Shown: positions 11,319 through 21,236 of the stretch, piece by piece | How positions within the stretch are numbered: position 1 is the stretch's first letter | Layout: each line of letters opens with the position of its first letter | From: Beta vulgaris subsp. vulgaris | Lineage: Eukaryota > Streptophyta > Magnoliopsida > Caryophyllales > Amaranthaceae | Direction of reading: 5' to 3' | DNA: 64,000 nucleotides | Assembly: GCF_026745355.1 (NCBI RefSeq) | Contig: NC_079205.1 | Span: 7,535,056 to 7,599,055, forward strand | Program-made: the position numbers and the translations under genes | The notes under the pieces: generated by a model | Databases searched by the model: none | What the model was told of the DNA's origin: nothing | The model's input: the letters and a program-made list of their open reading frames with translations, nothing else

Positions 11319-12208
11319 GCATTCCACCATCTCTATAGTCTACAAGTGTCTTATGCAACTAGTCACGACACCATACTCAGCAAAATTATACCAAAATCAT
11401 AGCCATAGAATTTAAAGGGTACTTAGGTGGCAAGAGTCAAGTTGCACAAGAAATCAACTCACGAGTGTCCATCAGCTTTCTCCCCTCATGAGAGCTTCAG
11501 TTTATTCCACACTCTTATTTCTTTTTTATTCTCAATCTACACTTAAATTCAGAAAGAATAGCATGTTCTAAGCCAAAAATATGATGAAGCGTCAACCAAG
11601 CCAATAACCATCAGCAGTGAGTGAGGGTGGGTGAGACGAAAACATAGAGTAGCTTCAATTCAAGTAAAGTAAGGTACTTTGTCAAAATCCAAAAACTCAT
11701 ATATTCTTTTTCCTCTTCTAAAGAGTTGTGGGCAAGAAAATACAAGTGGAAATCAAGAAACATTTGTTTCATGTGTTCCTTTAGTACTAAATTCATAAAT
11801 GGACATATTTCTGAAATGCTAAGTGCGGTAGCATTGCATGTTTAGTAAGTGAGTGTAATTCTGAGATAATCTTAGCTCAATAATCTTTTGACTATATTAA
11901 CAGACCCACCTCGCAAAGGAAGAACGAAAAACATTATATAAAATTAAAACTGTGTTGCTTCTAACATTAAACATATTAATTTTATACAACTTGATACCAA
12001 TAAAATTATAAAGAACATGTCAGAGTGATAACAAATGCTTAAACAAGAACTAATTAGATACTAGGCTAAAATATGACAGCAACATCACTCTTAATCTAAA
12101 TTAGTCCAATTTAATTCTATCATGCCAAAAAAAATCCAAGTTTAAAGCAGCTACAAAGCAACTGTGCAAAAATAAAATGCATTGAATGAAAGGGGGAAAA
12201 AAACTAAC
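11319..12208. other. Downstream of WDR25-like exon 2; no further exon seen
   Basis: This is where exon 3 of the WD40 gene should lie if the gene were compact. I see neither a WD-repeat coding block nor a convincing acceptor followed by one. The 61-residue minus-strand frame at 11611-11796 does not resemble WD repeats. Confidence 0.4.
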
Positions 12209-12373
12209 CATGACTTGTTGACCACTGTACAGCATTGACTGGTTTCAGGTGCCCCTTTAAATTAATAGTAAACCTACAGGGTAATTTTCTCTCTTCTGCA
12301 CAAGTATTTGCTCGCTTTCTTAAAGACAACTGAATATCCTGTCTCAGGTTTGTACTAGATATATTTCCCATTT
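12209..12373 (-). CDS. WDR25-like gene, exon 2 (first WD40 repeat begins)
   Basis: A 165-bp exon on the minus strand. The acceptor TTTGCAG (12374-12380) precedes it and the donor GTTAGT (12203-12208) follows it. Spliced to exon 1 it stays in frame (both junctions phase 1). It encodes a basic linker (NLRQDIQLSLRKRAN) and then LKGHLKPVNAVQWSTSH, the opening of the first WD40 repeat: GH dipeptide, hydrophobic V..V and the conserved W. Plant WDR25-type proteins have this 'GH.k.V.a..WS.sH' block at the same place. The next expected block (LLASAG.D) is not found downstream, so the gene is cut short or its next intron is very long. Confidence 0.75.
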
Positions 12374-13044
12374 CTGCAAAAATGGAGACTGAGTGAGACC
12401 ATTTGTGAGCTTTAGTGATTCAAGAGCAGTCTTTCTTCGAAAAGTCTGAAGGTTAGTAAGTGGAGATGTCATCCCAGCAGAAAATTAAGATGCTATGTAA
12501 TTACATAACTTAGGACATATTTCAGCAAGGAGATATGGAGATCAAAGAAGAAGATGAACTATGATTGATAAATAACTGGGAAAACCATGGCAAAGATATT
12601 CAAGTTTTCAAGAGGATTGATTCTCTTCCAAAGAAATCTTAAAGTTCACCAAATCTTTCGTCAATTTTCAACATAATTTCTCTCCCCCTAATCTCCTAAA
12701 TTTATAGAGTTTATTTCCTCACTAATCTTATTCTTCAAGCTAGTACGAGAGCTCTCCTTAGACTGATTCATTACATAAGAGGGCTGGAGGATGATACTAG
12801 GCACTTTAGGTATAGGATAAAGACAGTGAATTACAATTGTAGCAAGCTTTGGCTTCAAAAATAAACGCACACATACACATCACTCAAAAAAAAATTCCGA
12901 AAATAAAAATCATACTAGAGCACATATACGTAAAATGGTCATATCTGCTCTAGGTCAACAATTCTCTCTCTCTCTCTCCCTCATCTTTTCCATCGTCCAT
13001 CTCAACTTCTCTCTCCACCTCATTTTTCACTAACTCCATGACCA

Positions 13045-13168
13045 AAAGGAATGAGACCAGTGGTTTCTTTGTTAAAAAATTTGTAAAATTTAAATAATCG
13101 CTAACCAAAAAAATTTGAGTAATTTCTCTATCCGTAAATCATAAAGGAATGAGACCAGTGGTTTCTTT
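13045..13168. repeat. 26-bp direct repeats flanking 72 bp in the intron
   Basis: 13045-13070 and 13143-13168 are the same 26-mer (containing aatgagaccagtggtttc). The 72 bp between them is AT-rich. It could be a small filler or insertion with target duplication inside intron 1 of the WDR25-like gene. Confidence 0.6.
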
Positions 13169-13620
13169 CAATCCCAAACTAAACCAATTAAAATAAAAGT
13201 TACTGCTTGCCAATCTGAAAATTAAAGTGTCTGAGCATTTCTTCGATTGCTAGAATAGAAAGATCTGCCTTTCTGAAACACAGAATGTCGATGTTCGGAC
13301 GCGTGCCAATAACAACCCATTTGATATTGTTATGGCTTGCATGCATGCCAAGCAGTTTTCTCTCCAGATGCAGAAATGGTCTACAATGGTGAGCTTAAAA
13401 AAAAGATGGGGCAAAAAGGAAAGAGATTGCTTTCAGTTACCGTCAAAGGGAACCATTGTATTTCCTCCACGAAGCTACTTCATTAATTCACAAAAAGAAT
13501 ATAAAAAGAAAAAAACACCATAAGAGCATTGCTTTCCAGTATGGTGCCTTATGGTTTTTTATCCTAATCATAGTTTCAGTTTGATTACACAAAATCCTCA
13601 AATTCTGGTGTCTTAAAATC

Positions 13621-14340
13621 GTTGTACACTTCTCCTAAAGCAGTTGTGACTGTTTACCAAAAATATCAGCTTGTCTCTTTTGCCAGAACTAATAACATTT
13701 AGCAGTCAAACCACAAAATCATAGTGCAGAGTGCAAAGTGCAGACCAATGATAAAAGTGTAAAGCTCTGTCTCCTAAATAAGAGAATACATACTAAGACG
13801 CTCCACTGTGTTCTTCAAATTCAAATCAGAAACAAGATTACCACATCAATGTACTTTTATTTCTCAATCTATATCACCTTCTTCGCTTCCAAATTCTCCC
13901 AAAAATTATCTGTATCATCCTACTATGATTTCACAGACTCCACATACCGCAAAGGTTACAAGTCACTTAACGTAAAGAGAGTCTGCGATCTTTGACTTCT
14001 CGTACACTTCTCCTAAAGTGGTCATGACTGACATAAATCCTTTTACCAAAAACATTAGCTTCTCTCTTTACTCCATTTGCCACGTTAACCAATAATAATA
14101 TTTCAAATACAAACCACGAAATCCTAGTGCCGACAAATGAACCAATAGCCAAAAGCTCGCTCTCCTTAATACGAAAATTCTACATACTAATCACCATTGA
14201 GCGCTTCAGAATAGAAATCACCATATGAATGTACCTTTTTTTTGTTTCCAATCCATATCATCTAGAATATCTCAACCCTAAATCCCACATATACCAAACC
14301 CCCCATTCTATCAATATAATGTCTATCCTCCTTCCATAAC
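13621..14340. repeat. Diverged tandem duplication (~370-bp unit) in the intron
   Basis: Two successive units share landmarks in the same order: gtacacttctcctaaag (13624 and 14003), ttaccaaaaa, tctctttt/tctcttta, aaaccacaaaatc/aaaccacgaaatc, and an aatgtac(c)ttt stretch near the end. Divergence is considerable, so the duplication is old. It lies within intron 1 of the WDR25-like gene. Confidence 0.6.
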
Positions 14341-14368
14341 TAGCCACAACCACGCATTATGTTCAATT

Positions 14369-15466
14369 CAGTGGCGGAGCCAGCAGGGGGGACAAGGGGA
14401 CAGATGTCCCACCACTTTTAAAAAATTATTTCTTAAAAAAAAAAAAGAAAAAAAATATCGAAAAGAAACACGCTCAGCCCTTGCAGTGAGCAAACGCGTC
14501 ATACGCGTGAACGTTTTGAAAAAACGCTGAAGAGAGAGACTGAGGAAGAAAGATTGAGAGCGAGAAACCCTAAACTCGCGAAGGAGGGATGACGACCGGC
14601 GACGTCGACAGCACATTCGCATTCGTCGGAGCCGACGACAATGAGCGGTTGCGAAGTCAGCAAGAGAAAGTGACGCTGCGAGCAGTGGCGAGAATGCGAC
14701 GGAGTAGGAGATGAAGAGGAAGCGATGCATACGAAGGAGGGACGACGAACGGCGACGTCGACCGCACATTCGCATTCGTCGGAGCCGCCGCCGACGAGCG
14801 GTTGCGAAGACAGGAAGAGGAAGCGACGCTGCGAGCAGTGGCAAGAATGCGACGGAGTAAGGAGACGAAGAGGAAGTGACGCCACGACGGAGTCAGGAGA
14901 CGAAGCGACGCCCCCACCCCCACCGCCCGCGTCCATTCGCCGTCGTGACTTCCTGAGATGCCCAATTCAGTCAGTCAGTAAGTTTTCTTAACCCTAGTTT
15001 TAGTTTTAGTTTTTTTTTAAAAGGTAATATTTACAATTTACATTGTTTGGTTGTGAAATACTGAGTTATAATACTTGTGATTTGTGAAATGTTAATCTGT
15101 GATTTGTGGATGTATGGTTGTTGATTGATAAATTGATTTGTTGTTGGTTTGTAATTGGTCATGAACTCAAGATTTAGGAAATTGGTAGTTTGCAATTTGG
15201 AATTTCTAATTAGGAAATTATAAATATGAGTTGATTTATAATCGAAATATTGAATAGTTTGGTTTGAAGAGGAATATTTTGATATATAATTGATTAATGT
15301 TTATCAATATTATAGGAAAATGTTAGTTTGCAAATTTTGGAATTTTGAATGAAAAATATCAAGTATTAAACAATTTGTGTTGTATCGTTTTTTTCTTAAA
15401 AAAAATTCCGAATGCTTGACGGTCGAATTTTGTCCCCCCACTTTGAGAATCCTGGCTCCGCCACTG
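14369..15466. mobile_element. Non-autonomous hAT-like element, 1098 bp
   Basis: The terminal inverted repeats are cagtggcggagccag (14369-14383) and its exact complement at 15452-15466. The flanks gttcaatt (14361-14368) and gttcaaat (15467-15474) make an 8-bp target duplication with one mismatch. Inside, a GC-rich block is tandemly duplicated with a 153-bp period (14581 and 14734), giving long open frames on both strands that are probably not genes. The element lies in intron 1 of the WDR25-like gene, opposite to no known exon. Confidence 0.8.
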
Positions 15467-15644
15467 GTTCAAATCACATCCCATTAAAAAACTAGCCTAC
15501 ATAAAAGATAAAATTACTCAATAAATGAACCATGGGCGAATTCGCCTTCACCTTAAAAATAGAAGTTTCACGACATATATAAGTTCAGTTAAATTCATAT
15601 AAGTTTTAACACCTCAAAAAGTAAACTTCAATGACTTCCAACAA

Positions 15645-15784
15645 AGCTCTATTCTTTTCGACTCAACTGAACTTAATTTGTCTGAACTAAGAACTAAAAT
15701 TGTGAGAGAAAATTAACTGATCTGAATTTCTCTGAACTGAGCTGGACTAAATTTCCATTAATTCAATCCAAAAGAACAGAGCCT
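15645..15784. mobile_element. Small MITE with gctct(a/g)ttctttt ends
   Basis: Left end gctctattcttttcgac and right end ccaaaagaacagagc are inverted repeats, about 140 bp apart. The interior is also partly palindromic, with runs of ctgaact/agttcag-type words. Related ends occur near 51068 and 53792. The target duplication is not clear. Confidence 0.6.
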
Positions 15785-15923
15785 AAGTTCGGAGAATTCA
15801 GCTGAAGAGAACACACTTCCGAATTACAGATTTCTCCAAAGATGAAAACAAAATTATTGAATAATCGATCATAAATTTTTCTTTAAAAAAATAGAGGAAA
15901 TTGCGAAAACGATAAAGACATAC

Positions 15924-16200
15924 CATGTGAAGAAGGTAAAGAAGGAGGAGGATTGAGGTGAGTGGATGACGAAGAAGAAGCCATGAGAGCTTTCTCTCTT
16001 TTAGAGATGTACCTGCCATTTCCAGGAATTGGATTCGGAGCTCCAATTCGGGGATTCGGACCTTGAAAAAGGGTTTCGGGAGCTGCTGAATAATAGGGTT
16101 TGAGCCGCTTTAATGGAGGAGGAATGAATTTTGAAGGTTTTTGTTCTTCTTCTTTTTCATCATCGGAACTATTTGAGTAGGTTTTGCAGAGAAGATCCAT
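15924..16200 (-). CDS. WDR25-like WD40 protein gene, exon 1 (partial gene)
   Basis: The minus-strand start at 16200 (MDLLCKTYSNSSDDEKEEEQ) opens a 92-codon exon ending at a good donor (G|GTATG, 15919-15924). The pattern 'MDLLC.aYSn.SDDE', then proline-rich sequence, then GRYISKREKAL is what I recall of plant WDR25-type proteins, nuclear or spliceosome-linked WD40 proteins of poorly known role. Exon 2 lies at 12209-12373 across a 3.55-kb intron loaded with a hAT element and a tandem duplication. No frameshift or stop occurs in the two exons. The WD40 propeller needs about seven repeats, and only the start of the first is visible, so this is a 5' gene fragment or a gene with very long introns. 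Upstream (16201 on) has no recognisable core promoter beyond AT-rich sequence. Confidence 0.72.
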
Positions 16201-16620
16201 TTACTGATTTAAGAGATTTGATTGGTTTTTTTTTTCGGAAAGGGAAAGTATAGAGAGGTTAAGAATGTCTAAAATTGGGTACTTTTAGCAACACCCTTTT
16301 TATTTTATCAAAACAACGGACCTTGTTAGTTGTTATATTTTGTGTTGGGTTGGGCTGGGTTGAGCCATGTTAGCCAAGGGGTGTTTGATTGTTTGGGAAA
16401 AGATTTAACTCGAAGAAAGAGAAAAGTCCTCAAAAAATCCGAACTCCCCCCACCGTCCTCTCGACATTAATTCAGCCGTCACACCAGCAGACTGCCGAAT
16501 GCCCAGAGGATGTAGAGGTACTTGAGTTTCACGCGAGTCTGCTCAGTTTCATTCTAGTATAGGTTCAACTCAAATCACGGTGGTTGAAAGAGAGAAAGAA
16601 AAGAATCCTAACATTTAATA

Positions 16621-17430
16621 TTGGGATGGATAAATGAGACTTTATTTATGAAGGCACTGATAATTGATACTGGACTTAATGCAGGAACTCTAATGCCCCA
16701 AACCATGCCTATAAAAAGGCTTTCATACCCTTTTGCAACCTCCCCTCCTCCAAGTCTTCAAGAAAATGAGGTGTTTGTCCCAATTTTCGAAGAAGAATAT
16801 AATGAGCTTTCGGAGCTTTGGAATGGTGCCCTGATTTGCAAAGTTCTGGTAGGACTTTTTTGCATGACTTTTTTGCAAGACTTTTTACAAAAAGAAGTGA
16901 AGAAAATTCGGAAATGGGAAGGTAGAATGAAAATAATTTCTCTGGGAGGGGTTTTCACGGTAAAATGTAGCTTAGAATCCCAAAACTTATCTATTCTTAC
17001 AGAGGGGCCATGGTTCGTGCTCAACCACCTCGCCGTCGTGCAACAATGGACGTCGGGGTTTCAACCTTCTAATGCTAATATCAACCACTACCCAGTGTGG
17101 ATTCATTTGCCAGAACTTCCTATGCAGTTCCATTCCAAATCGGTATTGGAAAAAATAGAAAATAATTTAGAGTAAACTGTAAAAATTGACTCTCATTCCA
17201 TTAAAGGGGAGAGAAGGAAATACACAACAATATGTGTTTTGCTAGATGATCGAAAGCCACCACCGGTCAAAACCATAATAAGAGGGGTTACACAACAACT
17301 CTTGTATGTGGAGGGCCCTTGATGGTGCAGCCAGTGTTATCAGGCGGGGCACGCAAATCAAAGCTGCCCTAAGGTTGAGGAAGGAAAAAGAGATAAGGAT
17401 ATTGAATACCGAGTCGAACCTTCAAGCTGT
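16621..17430 (+). pseudogene. LINE ORF1: DUF4283 plus CCHC zinc knuckle
   Basis: The frame from 16621 (184 codons, stop at 17173) contains the DUF4283 hallmark blocks: KIISLGGVFTVKCSLES, then EGPWFVLNHLAVVQQWTSGF and YPVWIHLPELPMQFHSKSVL. After the stop, a readable frame continues with YTTICVLLDDRKPPPVK and, after another stop near 17321, a zinc knuckle of the form C-x2-C-x4-H-x4-C (CSQCYQAGHANQSC) at about 17328-17370. The protein would bind LINE RNA in the RNP. It is dead because of the stops. The true start is not determined; upstream sequence in the same frame is not clearly coding. Confidence 0.75.
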
Positions 17431-17480
17431 TTTCTGAGACATCAGATCTCAAGGGAAATGTGAACTTGTACACTTGAAAT

Positions 17481-18380
17481 ATGTATAATACAGATATACA
17501 GAGAATCATTGAAGCCTTAGGTTTTACTCATTATACTCTTCCATTTAAGTACCTTGGGGTACCTATTTTTGCTAAGAAGATAAATGCAGAGCAATGTGAA
17601 ACACTAATGGAGAAAATGATAGCCATAATTAAAATGTGGAGCTCTAGGTATCTTTCTTACACTACTAGAGTCCAATTGATTAATTATGTTCTACTTAGCC
17701 TACACATGTATTGGGCACATGTTTTTAATTCTTCCTAAGAGACTGCTGCTTGAAATTAGCAAAATCTGCAGGGCTTTCCTTTGGAGTGGGCAAAAATTTT
17801 GTTAAAAAGTAGGAGCGGTATCTTGGGATAGATTATGTAGTTCTAAATTAACAAGAGGGCTTGGATTCATGGACATTTTCACTTGGAATGTAGCATTTCT
17901 TGGTAAATATGTCTGGGTTGTCAGTACTCAACAAGAAAGTCTTACGCTGAAATGGATCAACTTAGTATATCTAAAGGATGTTGATTGGTGGTCTTAAGCA
18001 CCACAAGCCAATGCCAACTGGTATTGGAAAAAGACCTGTTTTGTAAAGGAGCAGTTGAAAGTGGTAGGTGCTTACACGTACAGGTTGATTTGTGTGCCAT
18101 GGACCAATATTTTGTTAAATTGGTGTATGAGAAGCTTAGAGGTGATTATACTGGTGTGATATGGGATACTGTAGTCTGGAATAGACTAAGTATACCGAAG
18201 CACGGGTTGATCTCTTCGCTAGCTGTACAGAATAAACTTCAAACCACATCTAAACTAGCTCAATTTGGTATGAGTGCCAATGATACTTGTTTAATTTGTG
18301 GAAGCCATAGTGAAACACACCAGCATTTGTTCCTTAAATGTCAGTTTAGCTTGCGGTATTTGAGGATGATTAAAGACTAG
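17481..18380 (+). pseudogene. LINE ORF2 remnant: end of RT and zf-RVT
   Basis: 17481-17738 encodes the segment just after the RT palm in plant L1 elements: LPFKYLGVPIFAKKINAEQC, then WSSRYLSYTTRVQLINYVLL. After stops and shifts the frame at 17985-18380 gives the zf-RVT region, with VWNRLSIPKHGLISSLAVQN followed by CLICGSHSETHQHLFLKC (Cx2C, then H and C). The catalytic YADD box and the endonuclease are absent. Order and spacing fit one deleted ORF2. Confidence 0.78.
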
Positions 18381-18805
18381 TTCAAGATATTTCACTTGAC
18401 TGATGATATGCAATAATTGGTTAAAGTAATACAGAAAAATGGATTGTCCAAGTTCAGAAAGCAAGTATTGTTTGCTGGTTTGATAACCTTTATCTATTTC
18501 ATATGAAAAGCTCGGAATTCAATTTACTGGGATCATTGTATTCCTAACATAGTCAATGGTGTGACAGTCTTGATCTATTTCATATTAGAGCTAGAATTTT
18601 AGCTGGGGCCCAAGAAAGTATCTAAGAAATATAATGTCTGATTTTTAAATTTGTAATACATTGTATGTAGTACGCCTGTTGGTTATTACCATCCTTAGGT
18701 TTGGGATTCCAACCTAGTTGGTTTGCCTCCTTTGGATTTGTTTTGGTTGTAAAAGTTTGCTTCATTAATCTAATCTCTTACTTAGCAAAAAAAAAAAAAA
18801 AAAAA

Positions 18806-19727
18806 CTTATTTACACCTTCAAAACTAGTTTAAGATTCACACAAACATTACATCATAATGATCTAATCACTAAGTATTATAATTTTCATGGTATCTTCAA
18901 AACTCTTGCTCCAATGAATTCATTTGATGAAATTGGGAGCGTCTTGAACTCGAACCTTTTACTATCCATTTATTGCAAAAAAAATATGGTTAGAGAGACA
19001 CATGCATATATCATACAGAACACAGTCATAGATCAATATGTCATCATTCAAAATATAAGGTTAGGAACCCAACACAACTATGTCATTATTACATAAGTGG
19101 ACTTTTGTATTAATTTTTTAACAAATCTATATCATTTTTCACCAAAATGTACATCATAAGACCAAAAAAGAGTTTTTGCTCGCACTCTACCTCCTCTGAT
19201 CTAGTCTTCACATTCTTTCATAAAGTCTGAACAAAAATTGAACCTAGAAAAAGAAGAACCCTAATTGGACCTGGAAATTTAAAGAAGGTTGAATAAGAGA
19301 AAGAAACTAGAGTTGTGTACTACAAACACCCTTCCATTTTCTCTCAGCTTGCTCTTTCTTTTCTTCTCTAATCGAGGTGGATGCTATTCGAAAGCAACTC
19401 AATGTGCCAATAGCAGAAAATCGAAGCGTACATTACCGGGTAGTTCATTAGCGACTAGGGGTGTTCATTTCTCCTATTTCTTGGTGTTGGAGCGCGACTG
19501 GGAGTGTTCATTACCGGGTAGTTGAAAACTTGGCCCGTGTCCTAACCCGAAAAACGGGTGCTCGATTTACTGGGTCGGGTCATAGGCTATTCGTCTACCC
19601 AAGGAAAAAATCAACTAATAATACTATTTTGAAAGCTAGCATTATGGATTTATCCACCGTATATAATTGAGCATGAATGCATCATTACATGCCCACAAAT
19701 AAAATTCAACTTGCCCAACGCCCAAAT
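18806..19727. other. Intergenic, possible hAT-like end
   Basis: AT-rich. At 19456 the phrase taggggtgttcatt looks like a hAT end, and the phrases gcgactaggggtgttcatt and gcgactgggagtgttcatt occur 45 bp apart. A mirror end may lie near 21600-21622 (aaacacccctaacgg). The flanks do not match well enough to define an element. Confidence 0.3.
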
Positions 19728-19740
19728 AACTAAATGAATA

Positions 19741-19923
19741 CCAAATAGTACTTGGTCTAGTGGTAATGAGAGCACCCTTTCAACCTCAAGGTTGGGGGTT
19801 CAATCCCCACTAGAGGCACTTTGAGAGTATGAATTCCCCTTACCCTTCCCTCTTAATTTCAAGTGCTTGGCCCATTAAGACTCGAGCGGGGTTCGGACCA
19901 CTTCTTCTTACCAAAAAAAAAAA
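19741..19923 (+). mobile_element. tRNA-derived SINE, 183 bp
   Basis: The head carries an RNA polymerase III A box (tggtctagtggtaatgag, from 19752) and a B box (ggttcaatccc, about 19797) at tRNA-like spacing. The body ends in a poly(A) run (19911-19925). The 13-mer aactaaatgaata occurs exactly before (19728-19740) and after (19924-19936), a perfect target duplication as left by LINE machinery. Non-coding; it needs a LINE partner for movement. Confidence 0.93.
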
Positions 19924-20093
19924 AACTAAATGAATAGAGTGTATCTTGTGCTCGACGCTTTGAACCTGCTTATCTTTAATATGTTCCTTATTCTTTTTTC
20001 TATTAATTAGTTCCAAATATAGGATCTTCATTAAGTGATTGATTGTTCCCACTTCTAATTTTCCATTATTGATTTCATAATGAATTTATTGTA

Positions 20094-21227
20094 CGGTTTT
20101 TTCACCAAATATCCCTGACAAAAAAAAATTATTCACCAAATACCCCAACTTTTTTCGAATTCACCATATACCCCTGACTTTTAAAAAAAATCACCAGATA
20201 CTCCAAATTTTTTAAAAATAACATAAATGCCTTTAATGACTAACTACGGTTAACTTTATTAGTCATTAGCGTTAATTAACCCTAAAAAACCCTAAAAATC
20301 CTAAAATCCTAACTAACCTAAAACCCCTAACTAACCCTAACCCATTCCCAGCCCACCAAGCCCACACACACCCCCAACCCCACTTGCCCCCTACCCTAGC
20401 CCCACCAGCCACCCCCTCCCCCTTGATCTCCCTCGCTGTCGCACCTCCCCACCTGCACCACCCCCGCATCCCCTACTAGCCCCTTCCCTCTCAGCCACCG
20501 CTAAATTACGATTCTCGAGCCTCTACCGCACCCCCACCTTCGGTTCTCTATCCCCCTCCTAACTCTCCCTATCCCCACCACCCCCGCAGCCCTTACCAGC
20601 CCTCATCCGCCACAAAATTGCAAACTAGTGCGGATTTCTTTGACATGAATGGCAGATCTAGTGCGCCGGTGTGTGTGAGGGAGGAAAGGCGGATTTTTTC
20701 GAGAATAATAGCGGATCTAGTGCAGAAACCGTCGATGATATCCTGCTGCAGGAGGTGGGTGCAGGAACAAGGTCGTAGGAGGAGAGAGAAACGGAGGTGA
20801 GTGCAGAAACAAAGTTGGAGGGCTGCAAGGGAGGTGGTTGGTAGGGGCTGCGGGGGTGGTGGTGATAGGGAGGCGCAACAACGAGGGGTAGGGGATGGCT
20901 GGGGTAAGGGGCTGGTAGGATTGGGGGTGGGTGTAGGCTTGGTGGGCTGGGAATGGGTTAGGATTTGTTAGGGGTTTTAGGTTAGTTAGGGTTTTAGGAT
21001 TTTTAGGGTTAATTAGGATTTTTTAGGGATTTTTAAGGTTAATTAACGATAATGACTAACAGAGTTAACCACCGTTAGTCATTAAGGGCATTTTATGTTA
21101 TTTTTTTTTTAAATTTGGGGTATCTGTTGAGTTTTTTTAAAACTCAGGGGTATATGGTGAATTCGGAAAAAAGTTGGGGTATTTGGTGAATAAATTTTTT
21201 TGTCAGGGGTATTTGGTGAAAAAACCG
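20094..21227. mobile_element. Mutator-like non-autonomous element, copy 2 (1134 bp)
   Basis: The flanks 20085-20093 and 21228-21236 are identical (tttattgta, 9 bp). It starts cggttttttcaccaaat and ends with the exact complement. The arms, the degenerate CCCTAA-type tracts (20278-20345 and 20955-21040) and the central GC-rich, strand-asymmetric block match the organisation of the copy at 3389-4566; the outer ~190 bp of each arm are very similar between copies. No transposase. Confidence 0.92.
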
Positions 21228-21236
21228 TTTATTGTA

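Larger units (their letters stand above)
16440..18805 (+). mobile_element. LINE, internally deleted, plus strand
   Basis: ORF1 (DUF4283 and zinc knuckle) is followed after about 50 bp by the C-terminal part of ORF2, so the endonuclease and the RT catalytic core are missing. The 3' end reads like other plant L1 elements, with a pyrimidine-rich tail region and a long poly(A) at 18787-18805. The 5' boundary is uncertain, and I could not find a target duplication of the sequence after the poly(A). Confidence 0.75.

Noticed and set aside
12688..12870. 60-codon minus-strand frame between the two WDR25-like exons
   Set aside because: Exons 1 and 2 splice in phase without it, and it has no WD40 or linker similarity.
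14368..14991. Overlapping 88-158 codon frames on both strands
   Set aside because: They run through a tandem duplication of GC-rich sequence inside a hAT element; no recognised domain.
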